From Alopecurus myosuroides (taxonomy: Eukaryota; Streptophyta; Magnoliopsida; Poales; Poaceae), in the NCBI GenBank assembly GCA_028641055.1, contig CM054061.1, positions 62,719,904 to 62,783,903 on the forward strand: a DNA stretch of 64,000 bases, given 5' to 3'. Positions 1 to 11,061 of this stretch are shown here, piece by piece. The position numbers and the translations under genes were made by a program. The notes under the pieces were generated by a model. That model was not told the DNA's origin, made no database searches, and worked only from the letters and a program-made list of their open reading frames with translations. Within the stretch, counting starts at the first letter, position 1, and each line of letters opens with the position of its first letter.

Positions 1-614
1 AATATGGAAAGAAGAAGGATAAACTAGTTGAATTGCTGAGTACAACTTGCTAAACTAGCCAAATTTCTAAACATGTGTTGAGAGGTACGAATTGATAAAC
101 TAACTAAATTGGTGAAAATAAATAATCACAAAATATTTGAAGGGTGGAAATGGCACATGTACTACCTTTATATATAGTTGAACATGTGTTTAGGGCAACA
201 AAGGGACTAATGCAACAAATCAACATGGACATGTTTCTGTAATGACCTAATTCGAAGGAAGCAGTTAAGAACACAACGGAGTACATAGCAAAATTCAAAT
301 AGAGATCTAGCAAAATTTCTTGATGATAAGAAATGGAGGACAATTAATATGAACAATAGGATATAGATCTGAAAAATGATTTATTTTTCTACCTAAGTAG
401 ACATGTTCAGAGCAGAAACAAAAGCAACGGGGACGGTTAGCTGCCATCTCAACACATGTGCACGTATTACTCGAAGATCGAGTAAGAAATATCTCACTGG
501 AGGGGGTGAGTGGAAGACAGGTGAACAACAACCGACAGCTTCAGAGAGGTGCATGCTCTGAGGTGGGTAGGGGTCATGGTGGTGAATGCACGACCACCAT
601 CTTCTGGGGGATGT
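1..614. other. No gene; probable internal 3' part of an LTR retroelement
   Basis: No coding region can be supported here. The last bases before 615 form a purine-rich tract (CTGGGGGATGT) directly in front of an LTR start. That is where the polypurine tract of a gypsy element lies, so at least the right part is probably untranslated sequence upstream of a 3' LTR. The rest is AT-rich and has no feature I recognise. Confidence 0.4.
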
Positions 615-2170
615 TGATATGTCATAAAAGTATCCATAATTTCTGATGTTCCATGTTGTTTTCATACTGTATGCTACATGTTTCCTGTACACTTTTTGCC
701 ATTTTTATTGATTTTCTGGGACTAGCCTATTGAAAAGATGCCACAGAACCAGTTCCTTTTTTCTGCAGTTTTTAGTTTCAGAAAAGTTATTCTAGAAATA
801 TTTTCGGAATTGGACGATTCGAAGTCTGAAATTCTTAGAAATCTGTCGCGCACACGGAGTCTGGAGGAGACCCAGAGGGGGGCCACAGGGGGTCCACACC
901 ATAGGGTGGTGCCGGGGGTGGTGTGGGCCCCCTGGCCGCCCACCGACGTTACCCTCTCGCCTATTAATACCTCTCGGGAGATTGACCCTAAATACAGAAG
1001 CTTTTTCCACCAAAAACATCCGCAGCCGTCGTCATCGTCAGCCCAAGTTTGGGAGGGTTCTGGAGCTCTCCCTGTCACCCTGTATGACGGGAGAGGGAAT
1101 CATCACTGGAGGGCTCTTCATGACCATGCCTGCCTCCGGAGTGATGCGTGAGTAGTTCATCATTGAACCACAGGTCCATGGCAGTAGCTAGATCGTTGTC
1201 TTCTTCTCTTTATGCCTCATGTCTAGATCTTGTGAGCTGACTAACATGATCAAGATCATATTATTGTAATGCTACATGTTGTGTTTGCTAGGATCCGATG
1301 AATATTGAATACTATGTCAAGTGATTATCAATCTATCATGTTTATATTATTTATGATCTTGCATGCTCTCCGTTACTAGTAGATGCTCTGGCCAAGTAGA
1401 TGCTTGTAACTCCAAAAGGGAGTATTTATACTCAATAGTGGATTCATGCCTCCCTTTCATCCACGCTCGAGTGACATAAACGTAAAGGATGGGGGATGCG
1501 CTGTTGCCATTAGGGAGAAAACATCAACGGTTTCATTGTTTACATTACACACTTTACTTAAGGCAATAATTTGTTGCTTGCAACTTAATACCCGAGGTTT
1601 AATTGGATGACGCTCAGGGGGTGGATTATTAGTCATATATGCAGTTGGATAACGGTCTATAAATTATGTTGTAATGCCCGCATGAATCATATAGTAATCA
1701 TCATGTCATGGACATGCACTACGGTGTAGCCTTTATATCTATCAATTGCCCAGCTGTAATTTCTTTACCCAACATGTTATCTATCTGTTATGGAGAGACA
1801 CCACTAGTGAACTGTGAACTCCGGTCCATTCTTTTACACTGATAATACAATCAGTGCAAACACTGTTTTCTTTGCTGTCATTATTGTTCTCTTTTCATTT
1901 ACTGTAAACAAGTACTATTTTTCACACTATACATCTAATCTTTTGTGTTAGCAAAATCGGTGAGATTGACAACCTCACTGTTTCGTTGGGCAAAATATTT
2001 TGGTTGTGTTGATGCAGATTCCACGTTGCTGCTGAGCCTTGTAGTGCGTCCTGCCAACATCAGTTGTCATAACCTTCAAAAGTGATTTCTTTCTCTTACT
2101 GGTCGATTAAATATTGATTTCTTTCTAAGGGGAAACTTGCTGCTGTACTATTCATATCTTTTTCTTGGGG
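615..2170 (+). repeat. LTR of a gypsy-type retrotransposon (3' LTR remnant)
   Basis: It starts TGATATGTC after a polypurine-like tract, and its order of blocks matches the LTRs at 18378 and 21526: the 'ccacagaaccagttcctttt' type motif, then 'cagaaaagtt', a C-rich 'gtgggcccc' block and 'cgcctattaata' near the presumed promoter. The right boundary is uncertain. An ATCA end is possible near 2062, but a block shared with the other LTRs ('ggggaaacttgctgctg') continues to about 2150. No coding capacity is left. The family name is not assigned because this rests on internal comparison and general knowledge of pooid gypsy LTRs. Confidence 0.7.
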
Positions 2171-2889
2171 TCTCCCAACGAGCGTACATCTACGCACATA
2201 AGTAATCATTAGAAGTTCAATTCGTTCATTGGTATAGTAGTTTAGGAAATATTAGTAAAGAATATAAAATGTGTCATGATGACATGAGCTGGGTGTATCT
2301 ATCGATGTAAAATAAGACAACATGAAAGTCTAGAAAATATTTATAGGCAATGACGTTTCTTGAAATGCCATAAAAGGGAGTTATGGTTGTCGGATGCAAG
2401 CGGACAAGTCCACGGACTGTCCGCCCCATTCCGCCTCTTCCGTTCATGCTAATTACATCGTTAGCGGCTTCCGCGTCTGCTAACTCGTTTGTCTGGGGAG
2501 TCCAACGGACACCGCGTCCATCCACTGCATCATGTGTACTAGCTAAAAGACGGGGTGTGATAGCTGAAAGTCTAAAATAATTTCTGATACTGCATGCTAG
2601 CTGAAACTGGCCGGAATTGACAGAACAAAGGATGCACACATCCTCATACACGCTAGCTGAAACTAAACAAAACAACACACTAAACTTAGGCCCCGCTTGG
2701 GAACTCCATTCCATTTCCGGCATGTAAACTTCCGCGCAGTATTTTTGTCGTGCACAGCAATATCGGTGTTAAATATACGGACCCGAGTAGCTCCGCCGTT
2801 TTTTCCGGAGAAACCGGGCCGAAACCTGGATGTGCGGGGAAACAAAACGGCTATCCAAGCAGCCATGCTGGGTTGCTCCGCAAAATGAG
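2171..2889. other. No gene; possible small hAT-like MITE at about 2690-2875
   Basis: I see no supported gene. The stretch 2690-2875 begins 'ggccccgcttggga' and ends with 'tatccaagcagcc', which are imperfectly complementary ends like those of small hAT-type MITEs. I could not settle the ends or a duplication, so this is only a hint. Confidence 0.25.
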
Positions 2890-3519
2890 CACTGGTAGAA
2901 AATAGGCCTTTAGTCCCGGTTCGCAAAGGCCATTAATTCCGGCCGTGCAACCGGGACTAAATATGCACGACTAGAGGCCCCCCCTTTAGTCGCGCCTCTT
3001 ACGAACCGCAACTAAAGACCCATGACGTGGACAGCTGGCGTGCGCCGGAGGCGGGAGTACCTTTAGTCTCGGTTTTTGACACGAACCGGGACTACGGGCT
3101 ATTTCGTTATTTCTTTAATTCATTTGGGTTTCTAATTATTTTTCACTCCAATTTTTCACTCCCTTTTTTCACTCCCTTTTTTTCATTCCAATTTTTCACT
3201 CCTTTTTTTCAGAAGTTTTATTATTCGCTTAGTGTCTAACTACAATTATCTCTAGTCAAATTACTTACTCGTGGTCAAACTTCCCGCTCGGCCATCCATC
3301 CTCGCACTACTCTAGCACTAGCATGCTTAACTTCCGATTTCCATCCCGTCCCGCATCCAAGTGTTTCGCACGTATGTATGTGATACTAGTATAATATTTT
3401 TATTGTTTGAATTTCAAATAAATCTTTTAATAAACAAAAGTAATGATGTAATTAATAATTTTGAATAAATAAATAAACATTAACTTTTTAATTTGTATTA
3501 TTTCTAAAAAATATTCAGA

Positions 3520-3720
3520 CAAATAAAACTAATTCATTTTAAAATCTTAAAAATACAAATAATATATCAAAATATTCAGAAAAATAAAACTAATTCATTT
3601 TAAAATCTTAAAAATACAAATAATATATCAAAATATTCAGAAAAATAAAACTAATTCATTTTAAAATATTAAAAATACAAATAATATATCAAAAAATTCA
3701 GAAAAAAACTAATTCATTTT
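3520..3720. repeat. Tandem repeat, about 61-bp unit, three to four copies
   Basis: A unit containing 'aaaatacaaataatatatca' followed by 'attcagaaaaataaaactaa' recurs three to four times with few differences. It lies inside CACTA element 1, downstream of the exonuclease gene. Confidence 0.8.
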
Positions 3721-3953
3721 CTCCTTTCCTAAATCTCTTCTATTTTCCAGCCTTATGAATGCATCATGTCCTTTTTAACCCGTGATTTTATTTGAGCCAT
3801 TACATAACATAGCGGTACATATATCCATTACATAATATAGAAATAATATAGACATTAATATAGAAATAATATAGGAATTAATACAAATACATATATCCAT
3901 TACATATATCGAACGCAACATAGTGGTACATAGATGCGGTACACAAACAACAT

Positions 3954-5118
3954 CTACTCGAGCTCCGAAGAGTAAATGCGGAACAACTCGAACGCAACGT
4001 ATGCATCTATTGCTGCATACTCGAGATTGATCCGGTCAAGTGGGTTCTTCCCCCGATACTCGTGATTCCTCGAGGGGAAACAAGTCTTCATGGTTCTGTA
4101 GTCGTGGTGGATGAAGGCAGTTGCCATCTGAGCCATCCCGGTCTTGTGCCCGTACAGCTCATCAAAATGGATCAAGTCCTGAAGATCAATGTAGTGGTCT
4201 TCAGGTATCTCAATACTCAACGTGCGCATCATCTTCTGCCGGTCATTCGTGATGTCGACGCTACAAAAGTCGTAACCTTTGTTGACAAGAAAATAAACAA
4301 GTTCTGGAGATTGATTTGAACTACTGCAACAACAAAAATGGAACACATGTTACATATTGTTGAAACAAGTTTATTCTTTCAATGCAACAACAAAAATGGA
4401 ACACATGTTACATATTGTTGAAACAAGCTTATTCTTTCAATGCAACAACAAAAATGGAACACATGTTACATATTGTTGAAACAAGTGTATTCTTTCAATG
4501 CAACAACAAAAATGGAAATGCCATATTGCTACCCTATGCAATTTTCCTCTCTACAATGTTGCTACCATATGCAATTTTTCTCTCTACAAATGCTACCCTA
4601 TGCAATTTTCCTCTCTACAATTGTTGCAACAAGTGATACTATTGCTATCTACATGACAACACAATTTTCCTCTCTACAAATGCTACCCTATGCAAATTTT
4701 CTCTCTACAATTGTTGCAACAAGTGATACTATTGCTATCAACATGACAACAAAATTTTCCTCTCTACAATTGCTACCCTATGCAATTTTCCTCTCTACAA
4801 TTGTTGCAACAAGTGATACTATTGCTATCAACATGACAACACAATTTTCCTACGAGAGAGATCGTGTGCGTACCTTGCACATTGGAAGACAAGCACGGTT
4901 TCCTCGTGAGCAATCTGGATGACGGCCACATCCTTTTGGTTGGCCGTGTACTCGAGATCGAGGCCAAAGAACTTGTGTTGTTCATCGGCGTCTTCATAGA
5001 GTTTACTCAAACGCTTAAGAGCTTGGGGGAGTCTCTCGCAAATATTGGTATACGCGACGTGGAGATTCTTGCCGCATGGTGTGGGCACCTTTAGAACCTT
5101 GAAAACGGGAGAATCCAT
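3954..5118 (-). CDS. DEDDy 3'-5' exonuclease (WRN-like), two exons, carried by CACTA element 1
   Basis: This is a predicted 204-residue nuclease of the DnaQ/DEDDy group, closest in layout to the plant Werner-type exonucleases that trim DNA or RNA from the 3' end. Exon 1 runs 5118-4874 and exon 2 runs 4323-3954. The intron has GT (reading GTACGC on the minus strand) and AG ends, and joins in phase (245 nt, then 1 nt to finish the codon). Start chosen: the ATG giving MDSPVFK. Motif I is FFGLDLEYT (Asp54, Glu56), motif II is around VDITND (about residues 104-109), and motif III is YAAIDAY (Tyr184, Asp188), so all acidic residues and the tyrosine are present. There is no stop or frameshift. The protein is just the exonuclease domain, with no helicase. 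Activity and expression are not shown by sequence. The gene is probably a captured host gene. Confidence 0.75.
4325..4855. repeat. Two tandem repeat arrays filling the exonuclease intron
   Basis: From 4325 to about 4510 a unit of about 58 bp ('ggaacacatgttacatattg' then 'ttgaaacaag') repeats three to four times. From about 4540 to 4855 a second unit built on 'tgctaccctatgcaattttc' and 'ttgcaacaagtgatactatt' repeats with length changes. Nearly the whole 550-bp intron of the gene at 5118-3954 is made of these arrays. The matching intron in the second element (28097-28530) has related but different repeats. Confidence 0.85.
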
Positions 5119-5459
5119 GGTGTGGAGAGGAAGAAGAAGAGAGGCCGAGCGCGCACTGTAGCAATGAGGCCTTCTGCCTTCGATCGCGAATAAAAACCGC
5201 GCGGGAGCCGAGCAGTTTCGAACATTTGTCGCGGGTGGCCAGGCCAACCGGGACTAAAGACTGGGATGCCAGCAGTTCGGACCATTAGTCGCGGGTGGCC
5301 AGGCCAACCGGAATTAAAGCCCTCCGCGCGCTTCCCAAACCGCCACTCATGACCTTCAGTCGCGGGTCGCCTCGCGAACCGCGACTAAAACCCATTTAGT
5401 CACGGTTCGTATAGTTTGGGGACTAAAGGGGCGTATGGAAGGCCTTTTTTCTATCAGTG

Positions 5460-6058
5460 GAGATAAATGCACGTACAGTCCATATACTTACAGGCTATGT
5501 CCAGCTCAGTCCCTGAACTCTGGAATTGCGCTAATTCAGTCCTTAAACTTGCTCTAGATGACCAGGTACGGTCCAAACGACGGAAGGGCACCGTATACTG
5601 CTGGCATGGCATACAGTTCGGCCCCACTGCGCCATTCCCCACCGTAATAAGAATCTCAGTACAAATTTTATTTTTCCTAAATCGAACGGATTCCCCTTCC
5701 CAAGCTCTAAATGGAGCCCTTCCCCGAGTCAGCGGCCTGAAGGTGCTGGCTGTTGCTCACCGGTGGCTGCCCAGCGGCGGCGATCTAAGGGCAGCGGCCA
5801 GAGCTGGTCGGCGACCTGGAGGCGGAGCTCGTCTCCTCGTGTGTACCCTCCTGAAGAAACAAATTGACATTTGCAACAATATACTATATAGAACAGAGAA
5901 TAAGTTTCAGTTGGCAGTAAACAAAAGCAACACAAGTAACCAGTCTGAACATACTCGGTGCATACTGATTACGGTAAACAATATGTAGCAGAAGTTAACA
6001 AAACTAGCAGTTTTAAACTTCCCAGTACACATTATTGCATTAAAGCACAACGCCATAC
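5460..6058. other. No gene supported; low-copy flank
   Basis: The stretch contains phrases such as 'cagtccctgaactct' and 'cagtccttaaac' that occur in grass MITE or MULE ends, but I could not find a matching partner end. Several open frames cross it without recognisable domains. It may hold the 3' side of the decayed Mutator element that follows. Confidence 0.3.
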
Positions 6059-6835
6059 TCAGGGCCGTGGGTTTCTAAAATAATAAAAAATGGAGACTTT
6101 TCTCGGTTGCTTGTAAGGTGCCCAGCTGGATGTACTGTCGCTTCTCTCTAAGTTTTTTCTTTTATTTTTCTCATAGGCCAATTGCTCTTCCGAGGCCTTC
6201 TGATTTTCTTTCTCTTCTCTTCCCATCTTCTCAGCAATGACATTGTTCAATCTTTTTCTTGCCTCTTCTTCATCTCTTCTCTTTGCTTCGTGTACTTCTA
6301 ATTTCCTAGCTTCCCGAGCTAACCTCTTCTGATCTACAAGTGCATGTTTATCTGCTGTCAAAACCCACCTCCAAGAGCTAGTGTCTTCAACTTCAACAAT
6401 AGCGAAAGGAACAGGAAATATGCAATCGTTAGGATCCATTCCTATTGCAGTTAAAAGAATTCCACCAAACTTAGTTTTCAGATGACACCCATCTAGAAAT
6501 ATTATGGGTCTACATCCAGCTAAAAAAACCTCTCTTGTAGGCATCGAATGAGAAATAACATCTCCTGAAGTGCCCTTGTTCATCCAATAACAAGAAAAAG
6601 GTGCTTCCTAGATTGGATCTCCTAAGCTCATGTCCATAATCCTAGAGTTTATTATATTGTGTAGTTTCATCGCCATATATAATGTCAAAAGCAAACTTCC
6701 TTGCTCTTCCTAACTTGCCTCTTTTTGGTGTCATATTCCAATCTTTCTGGACAAGCTGAGCTAAGCCCTTAAGTGGCATCTTCTCATTGGCTCTTATCTC
6801 ATCAACATAGTGATTTCCGATCTATCTAGCAGTAA
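6059..6835 (-). pseudogene. MuDR-type (Mutator) transposase remnant
   Basis: On the minus strand, 6835-6600 reads like the region before the catalytic core of plant MURA proteins (a QKDWNMTPKRGKLGRARKF segment), with an in-frame stop near its start. The frame 6583-6059 continues with PIIFLDGCHLKTKFGG, the first catalytic Asp region, and then FAIVEVEDTSSWRW. Directly after WVLTAD the protein jumps to a charged Lys/Glu-rich tail, so the second and third catalytic parts are missing. Family knowledge says an active MURA is about 700-900 residues; this is about 250. It cannot encode a working transposase. Confidence 0.75.
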
Positions 6836-8182
6836 ATGCCCTTACTTGCCACTTCTTATGACAGTTGTGCTCATCCTTTAAAGTTTTCACCATTATGGCC
6901 TTTGTTCTGCTGTCCATTGAAGCAAAAAGGGACCAGGGGCATCCTTCTTCACATTCTGCTGTCCATTTTGCAACAAGGGACCAGGTCCATCACTGCATGC
7001 TCGCCCCTCTCAGCCCCATCCACGCCTCCCTGTAGCGCGACGATATTCGCCGCGCACGACGGAGCGCCACCGTCCCGCTGCCATACCTCCACATGCGCTG
7101 CCAAGGAGCCAAACCCCCCGCACCAAAGGAATCTGGCAGGCTACGCCAGCCCCGCCCACTGTCTTTGACATCCATGGCATGGCCTCCACCGCCTTCACCT
7201 CGTCAGTAGGCAGGCCGCGATTTGAGCACCTCCTATAGAGCATCGTCTAACCTTTGACCCCAACATGATGAGCCCGACGTGGGGTGGAGTACTACCTGAT
7301 AGGATGAAATCACCGACGAGGTGGTTGCGCTGGATCGATACCAACGACGAGCACGCAGGAGACAAATGTGTGGTTGCCGGCAGACATCGCCGGAGGATTT
7401 GGTGATTGTTGTGGTGGGCAGCCATGCTCGTTCCCAGGTGCATGGAGAGAAGAGAGATATTTGACTTTGATGCCTATTTGGAGGATGTGTGGCAGGTTGA
7501 GTCCGTAATTGAAGGGCAATTAAAGGGTTAAAGGGTTAATAGGAGAGAGAAAAAGAAATTAATATTTATCGTTTTATGGAGCCGAGAATAGAGGGCATCA
7601 GAGTGGTCTGACGAAATCTTTCCCTTTGGACTATGATGTGTAGTAATGCAATACTTGCTCTGCAAGAGCTTGGGGTTAATCCTATATATAGGGTTAATTC
7701 CCCGTATGAACTGAATGACCTGGAGGAATCCGCCTCTTCCAAGTATGTATTCAACTAGTTAGTTTTAAAACAAAAAACATGGATGATATATAGGAATTAT
7801 GTGTACATATTGCAATATTAGCATCAGTCTTTTCTCAACTAGGTACTTTGTTTGTGTGTATGCCATACAGGTGGCAGGCACACATGGGCGGATTTAGTAA
7901 AATATTACACCGGTGTCACTGCATATGTCACACACATATTTCAACTTAAGTTAGAGGTGTCATACACTACAAAATTACAAAATGTAGCAAGGAAAATGGA
8001 TTATACTGGGTATCATGTGACACCTGCTAGCTTAGCGTAGGTTTGCCCCTGCAGGCACATACACCATTCTGTTGTTCGTCGAGTGTGAAACGTTCTCGGT
8101 CGGCAGTGGGTGACCACGCACAACTACTAGAGTACTGGACGGTTATGTATATCAAATCACGCTCAAACCATGTTGTTACCTA
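6836..8182. other. No gene supported
   Basis: A GC-rich part at 6990-7450 gives overlapping open frames on both strands without domain resemblance, followed by AT-rich sequence. I see no coherent coding or repeat structure. Confidence 0.3.
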
Positions 8183-8326
8183 CTCCCTTCGTTCAACAAT
8201 AGATGATTTTCATTTGTCTATAAGTGAATGTATTTAGATGATTTTTATTTGTCTAGAAGTTGATGTATTTATACACTAAAACATGTCTAAATACATCTAC
8301 TTCTAAACAAGTCTGAACAGAGAGAG
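8183..8326. mobile_element. Stowaway-type MITE
   Basis: This is a 144-bp element with ends CTCCCTTCGTTC and (inverted) CTCTCTGTTC, flanked by TA on both sides (8181-8182 and 8327-8328). The interior is largely self-complementary ('acatctacttctaaacaagt' against 'tgtctagaagttgatgt'). TA flanks plus CTCCCT ends fit Tc1/mariner-derived Stowaway elements of grasses. It lies just downstream of SOT1. Confidence 0.85.
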
Positions 8327-9336
8327 TATGTCGCAGTGTGACACGGCTGACGGCCCTCGGGCAGATGCTGACGTTGCGTCTCAAAATAAAGCGCGCCGGA
8401 GGGAAACGAGACTTGCCGTGTTATCACTTATCAGACTCGGAATAAAAAAAAACAGCTCAGGCGTGGAAATGGAACATATGTGCTCCGCGTTTTTGACATG
8501 GGCGAGCTTTTTATTGATTTTACCTGCCCAAATTTTACAGTACGGGCGGAATACAATGTTTCCTTTTTGGAAAATATATACCTGGTCATGGATTGATGGC
8601 GCACTGTCCTTGATCAGTTGATCTGCTCGTATGTACGACCGACAGCTCATGTTGACTCTGTGATCTTAAACGTGAACCCCGTACCTTGCAGCGCGTCCTC
8701 GACGATCTGGTCCAGGCGTCCCGCCATGGCCGGCGTCATGTGGTTGCTCCAGTCTCCAGCGACCCCCTTCCGAAAGAAGGACTCATTCTTCACATACTTC
8801 CGTTTCCCAATCTTGTTCACCTCCATGTTCCTCAGGGAACCGATGCTGTAGAGCTCAACGATGTCTTCCACTACCCCCACCGCCTCCTCGTTGCTGGAGA
8901 ATGCGCACCCCATGAAATTCGCCAACTTCCTCAGGTTGCCCACCGGGTCATGGAGCATCTCCTCGTATCGGAGGAAGAGCACCTTGTCGGGGAACTTCTG
9001 ACTTGCCTCCCAGTAGCCGGCGACGTGGAGCCACTGCGGGCTTGAGCCGACCCGGCCGTCGCAGAAGAGGTCGAACGCCTCCTCGATCATGTACGGCTTC
9101 GACGGGTCGCCTCCGTTGGCGTCTGCGGCGAGCTTCTTTTTGGTGAACAGCCACAAAGAGACGAGCGCGTCCTTGGGATCCCTACAGATGTACACGATCC
9201 GGCCACCGGACCCGTCCTTCGCAGCGATGCACGCTGGTAGGAGCGTGTAGGGAATGTGGGTAGCGAGCACTCGCGGGGAAGTGAGGGCTGCAAAGAAACC
9301 TTCTTCTCTCTTCGAGGAGCGGTCAAAGGCCATCTC

Positions 9337-9703
9337 TGTTGCAGTTTGTAGGCGCTTAGTCGATCTACCGAGGAACAAGCAAACACAGCACGACGACGAC
9401 ACCGAGATTTGGTAACGCAGTTCGGCGAACTCGCCTACATCTGCGGGGCATGACTATGGGCGCTCCTCCCCATCGATACCGCTGCACCGGCCGCCTTGGT
9501 CGCCGGCACAAACCGCCGGCTCCCCTTGCGCGCCTGCTGCTATCAAGTCGCCATGGGTTACAACGTGTGGTGCCTCCTCATTATATGAGAGGCCCTAGGA
9601 TACACGTGTTCGACTACAACACTACCTATCCTGTCCACACCTATTACAACTCCAAGTCCTACCGTAACCCCACTCGTACATAATATTCGACACAAATACA
9701 ACA
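9337..9703 (-). repeat. 3' LTR of the gag-only copia element
   Basis: Matches 11784-12150 base for base on reading. The 77-codon frame found inside both copies is a shadow of this identity, not a gene. Confidence 0.95.
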
Positions 9704-9795
9704 AACTCCACCTTGGCGAATATCCTCCACCACCTTGAGTTCGTCCAAGCGTCAAACTTCCATGTACTCCGGACTTGGGTTGTCTACTTCGTAGC

Positions 9796-11061
9796 TTACC
9801 GAGAGCTACTCGACGAGTCTGCCGCAGACCCGCCGCCTCCGTGGAACACAGCTGCTACTCCCGTAACTCCAGTCTCCATGACTCCACCTGCAATAGTACT
9901 CCCTCGCAACTTATAAAGATGCGAAGATGTCCTCTCTCCTATCATCACGGTCACCTTGTCTTCCATGATCCTCATGGTCTTCTTATTCCGATCACAACGG
10001 AATATCATACCACCATCATGAAGAACTCCAAGCGAAATTAGATTCCTCTTTAGCCCTGGCACATGCCTGATTCCCCGAAGCACCCGCTCTACTCCGTCAA
10101 ACATCTTGATTTTGATATCACCTACTCCAGCAACACGGTGGCCCGTGTCATCACCCATGTAGGCTGTATCAAGCTCACTAGACTTGTACGAAGAGAACCA
10201 CTCCCTGTTGGGCGTCGCATGAAAAGAGCTAGCCGAATCCAACATCCACGCTTCACCTTTAGTTGACCGTCTATCTGACACTAAGAGAATATCGCTGTCC
10301 GAGTCATCACTATTAGTTACTACATTAGCACTTGACCCACCACTGAGATCTGGACAGTCCTTCTTGATATGTCCCCACTGCTTGCACTTGTGACACTGCA
10401 CCTTCTTCTTCTTCTTGTTCTTCCCTGCCTCGTATCCTTGCCTGCCTTGCCCACCATTGACTAGCAAACTTTCACCATGAGCGTCTTCCTCTGCGTTGTT
10501 CTTTTTCCTCATATCATAGGACAATAACGCCGCAGTGACATCCTCAAGTTGAACAGTCTCCTTGCCGTACGTCAACGTAGTGATCAAATGCTCATAGGAC
10601 GGTGGCAATGAACAAAGAAGTAGAATAGCCCTATCCTCGTCGTCAATCTTCACACTCAGACGTGCTAGATCCGTGACAACCTGATTAAAGGTATTCATGT
10701 GCTCCACAAAATCCGACCTCTCCTGCATTCGCAGCCTGTATAATTTTTGCTTCAAATACACCTTGGTCGTCGCAGTCTTTGACATAAACTGACTCTCCAA
10801 TTTCTCCCAAACCTTCTTCGGCGAATTCTCATCCATCACATGATACATGACCTGGTCCGACAGACACAACCGTATGGTCCCGGCTGCTTGAATCTGCAAC
10901 TCCTCCCAGTCATCATTGTCCATCTTAGCTGGCTTGACATCCCGCAACGCCTTCAAGCATCCTTGTTGTGCCAACAAATCCTTCACCCTTGTCTGCCATA
11001 ACGCGAAGTTTTCAGTCCCGTCGAACTTTTGCACTTCAAATCTGGTACCCGTTGGCGCCAT
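9796..11061 (-). CDS. Copia Gag polyprotein with inactive-looking protease start
   Basis: Start chosen at the ATG giving MAPTGTRFEVQKFDG, since copia Gag proteins begin with this 'FDG..NF..W' block; an upstream in-frame ATG at 11127 is less likely. The protein is about 421 residues. The UBN2/Gag domain fills roughly the first 200 residues, and a CCHC zinc knuckle follows (CHKCKQWGHIKKDC) after a lysine-rich stretch, for RNA packaging. The protease start reads WMLDSASSFHA; the family has D-S/T-G, so the glycine is replaced and the protease is probably dead. The frame then runs into GAG-pre-integrase sequence (LYKLRGSTIAGG) and stops without an integrase. No disabling stop is seen within gag, in line with a recently mobile element relying on helper enzymes. 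Confidence 0.85.
   Translation of the reverse strand: MAPTGTRFEVQKFDGTENFALWQTRVKDLLAQQGCLKALRDVKPAKMDNDDWEELQIQAAGTIRLCLSDQVMYHVMDENSPKKVWEKLESQFMSKTATTKVYLKQKLYRLRMQERSDFVEHMNTFNQVVTDLARLSVKIDDEDRAILLLCSLPPSYEHLITTLTYGKETVQLEDVTAALLSYDMRKKNNAEEDAHGESLLVNGGQGRQGYEAGKNKKKKKVQCHKCKQWGHIKKDCPDLSGGSSANVVTNSDDSDSDILLVSDRRSTKGEAWMLDSASSFHATPNREWFSSYKSSELDTAYMGDDTGHRVAGVGDIKIKMFDGVERVLRGIRHVPGLKRNLISLGVLHDGGMIFRCDRNKKTMRIMEDKVTVMIGERTSSHLYKLRGSTIAGGVMETGVTGVAAVFHGGGGSAADSSSSSR

Larger units (their letters stand above)
2890..5459. mobile_element. Complete CACTA-superfamily element with CACTG ends, carrying an exonuclease gene
   Basis: The left end CACTGGTAGAAAATAGGCC matches the inverted right end CACTGATAGAAAAAAGGCC. 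The flanks are the same 3 bases, GAG, at 2887-2889 and 5460-5462, as expected for CACTA elements. Subterminal blocks carry repeated 'ttagtcgcgg' and 'ccgggactaaa' motifs in both orientations. The 2570-bp element has no transposase, so it must depend on another element. Its cargo is a minus-strand two-exon exonuclease gene at 5118-3954. A related element with the same cargo lies at 24766-29121. Confidence 0.9.

Noticed and set aside
722..1151. Open frames of 118 and 137 codons over 720-1150
   Set aside because: They fall in an LTR whose relatives at 18378 and 21526 have the same composition without conserved frames.
4325..4510. Regular repeats resembling a CRISPR array
   Set aside because: Units are directly adjacent with no unique spacers, and the DNA is from a plant nucleus; they are intron tandem repeats.
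9450..9683. 77-codon open frame, repeated exactly at 11897-12130
   Set aside because: It lies wholly within the two identical LTRs and on the strand opposite to the element; its identity follows from the LTRs.
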